From Terriglobus saanensis SP1PR4 (GTDB taxonomy: Bacteria; Acidobacteriota; Terriglobia; Terriglobales; Acidobacteriaceae), in assembly GCF_000179915.2 (NCBI RefSeq), contig NC_014963.1, forward strand, positions 1,426,001 to 1,490,000: DNA of 64,000 bases. The letters run 5' to 3'. This document shows, piece after piece, positions 61,671 to 64,000 of this stretch (its first letter is position 1; each line of letters starts with the position of its first letter). The notes below the pieces were generated by a model. That model saw nothing but the letters and a program-made list of their open reading frames with translations. It searched no databases and was not told the DNA's origin. The position numbers and the translations under genes were made by a program.

Positions 61671-64000
61671 ATGAAACTGTCTTGCCTCTTCGTTATGGCC
61701 TGTGTAGCTGCTGTGTTGTCCGTCTCCGCGGGTTCGCAGTCGAGTAGTCATCGCGTGATGATTGATGCATCCTCTCCCGCGCCCGTCCCCGCACCGGTCC
61801 TGGCAAAACTAGGCAGCTCTCGTAATCCGGCAGGCGACCAGATTGGCGTGAACTCGCAATATCTCACCCTCAACGGGAAGCCATGGCTGCCTGTCATGGG
61901 TGAGTTCCACTTCTCTCGCTTCCCAGAGCCGCAGTGGGAGCAGGAGATCCTCAAGATGAAGGCGGCGGGCGTCGACATCATCTCCACGTATGTGATCTGG
62001 ATTCACCATGAGCAGGTGGAAGGCGTTTTCGACTGGAAGGGGCAACGCGATCTTCGTCACTTCGTGGAACTGTGCAAGCAGCACGGTATGTATGTGTATC
62101 CGCGCATCGGTCCCTGGGCGCATGCAGAGGTTCGCAACGGAGGTTTCCCTGACTGGTTACTGAAGAAGGGAGTCGTGCGAACGAACGACCCCGCTTACCT
62201 GCAGGAGGTGCAACGCTTCTATGCCGAGATCGGTGAACAGTTGCAAGGCCTGCTCTGGAAAGACGGCGGTCCGGTTGTCGGAACGCAGATCGAGAACGAG
62301 TATCGCGGCTCCAATAAAGCCGTAGGCGAGGAACACATCCGCACGCTGAAGCAGATGGCGATTGCTGCCGGCATCGATGTGCCTCTCTACACCGTGACGG
62401 GATGGGATGGCGCTGCGATTCCTCTCGACGCTGTTCTGCCGGTCTATGGCGGCTACGCCGATGCTCCGTGGGATGCCTCTGCGGAAAAGCTTCCGCCCAA
62501 CGAGGTCTATGCCTTTCGCTTCGCGAATCGCATTGCGGGAAGCATGGGCGCGATTGGTGGCAAGGGGCAGAGTGCTGCCGAGAGTTATCGTGGCACCCCC
62601 TTTCTAACCGCCGAAGTCGGAGCGGGAACGCAGGACACGTACTTCCGCAGGCCCGTTCTCAGCACCGACGATGTGGCCGCGATGGCGCCAGTGATGCTGG
62701 GCAGCGGCGTGAACCTGCTGGGCTATTACATGTTTCATGGAGGCCGCAATTCGAGCGGCGGCAGCATCACCTTGCAAGAGTCACAGAAGACCGGTTATCC
62801 CACGGACGTTCCTGTAAAGTCGTACGACTTTCAGGCTCCGCTCGGCGAGTTTGGACAGGAGCGCGACTCTTTGCGGAAGCTGAAACTGGTGCACTATTTT
62901 CTGCATGACTTTGGCGACGTGCTGGCTCCCATGACGCCTCACCAGCCGCAGGAGACTCCTATAAATCCAGCGGACGGGACGGTACCCAGAGTCTCTGTGC
63001 GTACTTCGGGCGAGCAGGGCTTTATCTTCTTCAACAATCACGTTCGTGGTCTGGAGATGCCGATACGACGACAGTTCCAAATCGAGGTGAAGTTGCCCTC
63101 TGGAACGGTTCGCGTTCCAGAGACTCCAATCGATCTGCCATCCGGGGCTTATGGAATCTGGCCTCTCAACTATTCGCTGAACGGCACGCTCCTGCGCTAC
63201 AGCACCGCGCAGCTCTTCAAGCGTGTGCAACGCAAGGGAGAGACGTACTATTTCTTCTTCTCTGTCCCAGGCATGCCTTCGGAGTTTCTGTTTGCGGCTG
63301 GGACGAAGTTTCTGAAGATATCGAAAGAGATTACTCTGACTCACACGGCAGACGGAGTTCGACTCCGTTTGGATTCAAACCGGGAAACAGAAGTGCAGCT
63401 TGCTGGCGGAGTACACCTTGTCCTTCTGCCGGAAGCCGAGGCAGAGCAGGTCTGGGCCGTTGACGACCCCGGTGTACTGGTCATGACTCCGGCGGACTTC
63501 TTCTCCGATTCGGGTACGTGGACGCTGCAGTCTTTAGGCAAGGCCGAGATTCCCTTTGCCGTCTTCGGTGACCACGGTGTACCGACCGCAGCGGGAGCGA
63601 AGGTCATCGCAAAGAGAAGGGAAGGCGTCTTCCAGCGATACGGCGTGACATTGCCTGACATTCCTCTCGACGTGAAGGTCACTCCACTTCGGCAGGCGAC
63701 GGAGCGTTCTCCGTGGGAGTTTGGGCCCGCATTTTCGTGGCGTCCTAAACCGACTCCTCTCGCTCCAGAGGACACCGAATTCGAGCATGCTGCGATGTGG
63801 AAGATAGAACTCCCCGATCTTCTCAAGAGCGACCATATCGCGGATGTCCTTCTGCAGATTAGGTACCAGGGGGATGTTGGCCGACTCTATGGAGGAGATT
63901 GTCTTCTGGATGATGATTTCTGGAATGGTCTTCCCTGGACGATAGGGCTACGTGAGCTTCGAGAGGACACCTGCGGCCAAGGAAAGGAGTTTCATCTCTC
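61671..64000 (+). CDS. GH35 beta-galactosidase, secreted, incomplete at window end
   Basis: At least 776 residues; the frame is open to the last base. The ATG at 61671 follows GAGGATCC, and the signal peptide is MKLSCLFVMACVAAVLSVSA. The GH35 barrel is clear: LPVMGEFHFSRFPEPQWEQE, STYVIWIHHEQVEGVFDW, RIGPWAHAEVRNGGFPDWL. Acid/base Glu210 is in TQIENEY and the nucleophile Glu315 in LTAEVGAGTQ. Beta-sandwich domains follow from about 480. It removes beta-linked galactose from plant or microbial polysaccharides in the periplasm or outside. It follows the response regulator by 114 bases and is a likely target of the kinase/regulator pair. Confidence 0.94.
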   Translation, partial: MKLSCLFVMACVAAVLSVSAGSQSSSHRVMIDASSPAPVPAPVLAKLGSSRNPAGDQIGVNSQYLTLNGKPWLPVMGEFHFSRFPEPQWEQEILKMKAAGVDIISTYVIWIHHEQVEGVFDWKGQRDLRHFVELCKQHGMYVYPRIGPWAHAEVRNGGFPDWLLKKGVVRTNDPAYLQEVQRFYAEIGEQLQGLLWKDGGPVVGTQIENEYRGSNKAVGEEHIRTLKQMAIAAGIDVPLYTVTGWDGAAIPLDAVLPVYGGYADAPWDASAEKLPPNEVYAFRFANRIAGSMGAIGGKGQSAAESYRGTPFLTAEVGAGTQDTYFRRPVLSTDDVAAMAPVMLGSGVNLLGYYMFHGGRNSSGGSITLQESQKTGYPTDVPVKSYDFQAPLGEFGQERDSLRKLKLVHYFLHDFGDVLAPMTPHQPQETPINPADGTVPRVSVRTSGEQGFIFFNNHVRGLEMPIRRQFQIEVKLPSGTVRVPETPIDLPSGAYGIWPLNYSLNGTLLRYSTAQLFKRVQRKGETYYFFFSVPGMPSEFLFAAGTKFLKISKEITLTHTADGVRLRLDSNRETEVQLAGGVHLVLLPEAEAEQVWAVDDPGVLVMTPADFFSDSGTWTLQSLGKAEIPFAVFGDHGVPTAAGAKVIAKRREGVFQRYGVTLPDIPLDVKVTPLRQATERSPWEFGPAFSWRPKPTPLAPEDTEFEHAAMWKIELPDLLKSDHIADVLLQIRYQGDVGRLYGGDCLLDDDFWNGLPWTIGLRELREDTCGQGKEFHL

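Noticed and set aside
1-64000. CRISPR arrays, tRNA or rRNA genes, prophage
   Set aside because: No regularly spaced direct repeats, no cloverleaf with a CCA-proximal T loop, no rRNA signature and no phage structural genes were seen. The only mobile-element traces are the dead IS6-like and integrase scraps.

Overview
The window looks like a piece of chromosome from an acidobacterium (Acidobacteriota, Terriglobia/Acidobacteriaceae-like). This is inferred from moderate-to-high GC, two very large periplasmic-propeller sensor kinases paired with NarL-type regulators, PQQ-type propellers beside cytochrome c, a tailed pair of Crp/Fnr paralogues, GH18/GH35 glycosidases and an ice-binding-type lipoprotein. 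No tRNA, rRNA, CRISPR array or intact insertion sequence is visible.

Left part (1-21.6 kb). The first 5 kb is eroded: a frameshifted secreted TPR gene, a truncated PqqD-like gene, an IS6-type transposase scrap and a frameshifted small gene surround one intact secreted GH18 chitinase. Next come two PQQ-like beta-propeller proteins followed by a cytochrome c with a helix-hairpin-helix tail (5.2-9.3 kb). An aldo/keto reductase is divergent from a MerR regulator. An AraC regulator precedes a GMC oxidoreductase, and then a complete RND efflux operon follows (adaptor, HAE1 pump, outer-membrane factor; 14.3-20.2 kb). From 20.2 to 21.5 kb lies a graveyard of minus-strand pseudogenes (peroxiredoxin, integrase scrap, an unrecognised gene).

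Middle part (21.6-43.6 kb). A Crp/Fnr regulator is divergent from an electron-transfer region: Zn alcohol dehydrogenase, decaheme cytochrome c (MtrA/DmsE type), an MtrB/PioB-type outer-membrane barrel, a small monoheme cytochrome c, a Rieske protein, a cytochrome b with b6-like haem spacing and a fused C-terminal cytochrome c, and an aldehyde dehydrogenase. I read this as a trans-outer-membrane electron conduit joined to a quinol:cytochrome c oxidoreductase and flanked by alcohol and aldehyde oxidation. A propeller kinase/regulator pair, an alpha/beta hydrolase, an aldo/keto reductase fragment, a 955-residue Ig-repeat ice-binding-like lipoprotein, an OmpA-family protein and a second Crp/Fnr paralogue follow.

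Right part (43.8-64 kb). Two divergent operons form what looks like a biosynthetic cluster for a cyclitol-containing glycan or metabolite. Leftward: flippase, NUDIX hydrolase, left-handed beta-helix protein. Rightward: DegT/StrS aminotransferase, cupin, sugar-phosphate cyclase of the 2-epi-5-epi-valiolone-synthase type with an extra N-terminal domain of about 190 residues, ROK kinase, GH4-like NAD enzyme, Gfo/Idh/MocA oxidoreductase, sugar nucleotidyltransferase, GT4 glycosyltransferase and two NAD-dependent epimerases, with overlapping stop and start codons at most junctions from the cyclase on. The order cyclase, kinase, nucleotidyltransferase, glycosyltransferase parallels validamycin/acarbose logic but with a different enzyme set. 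A second propeller kinase/regulator pair and a GH35 beta-galactosidase that runs off the window end follow directly.
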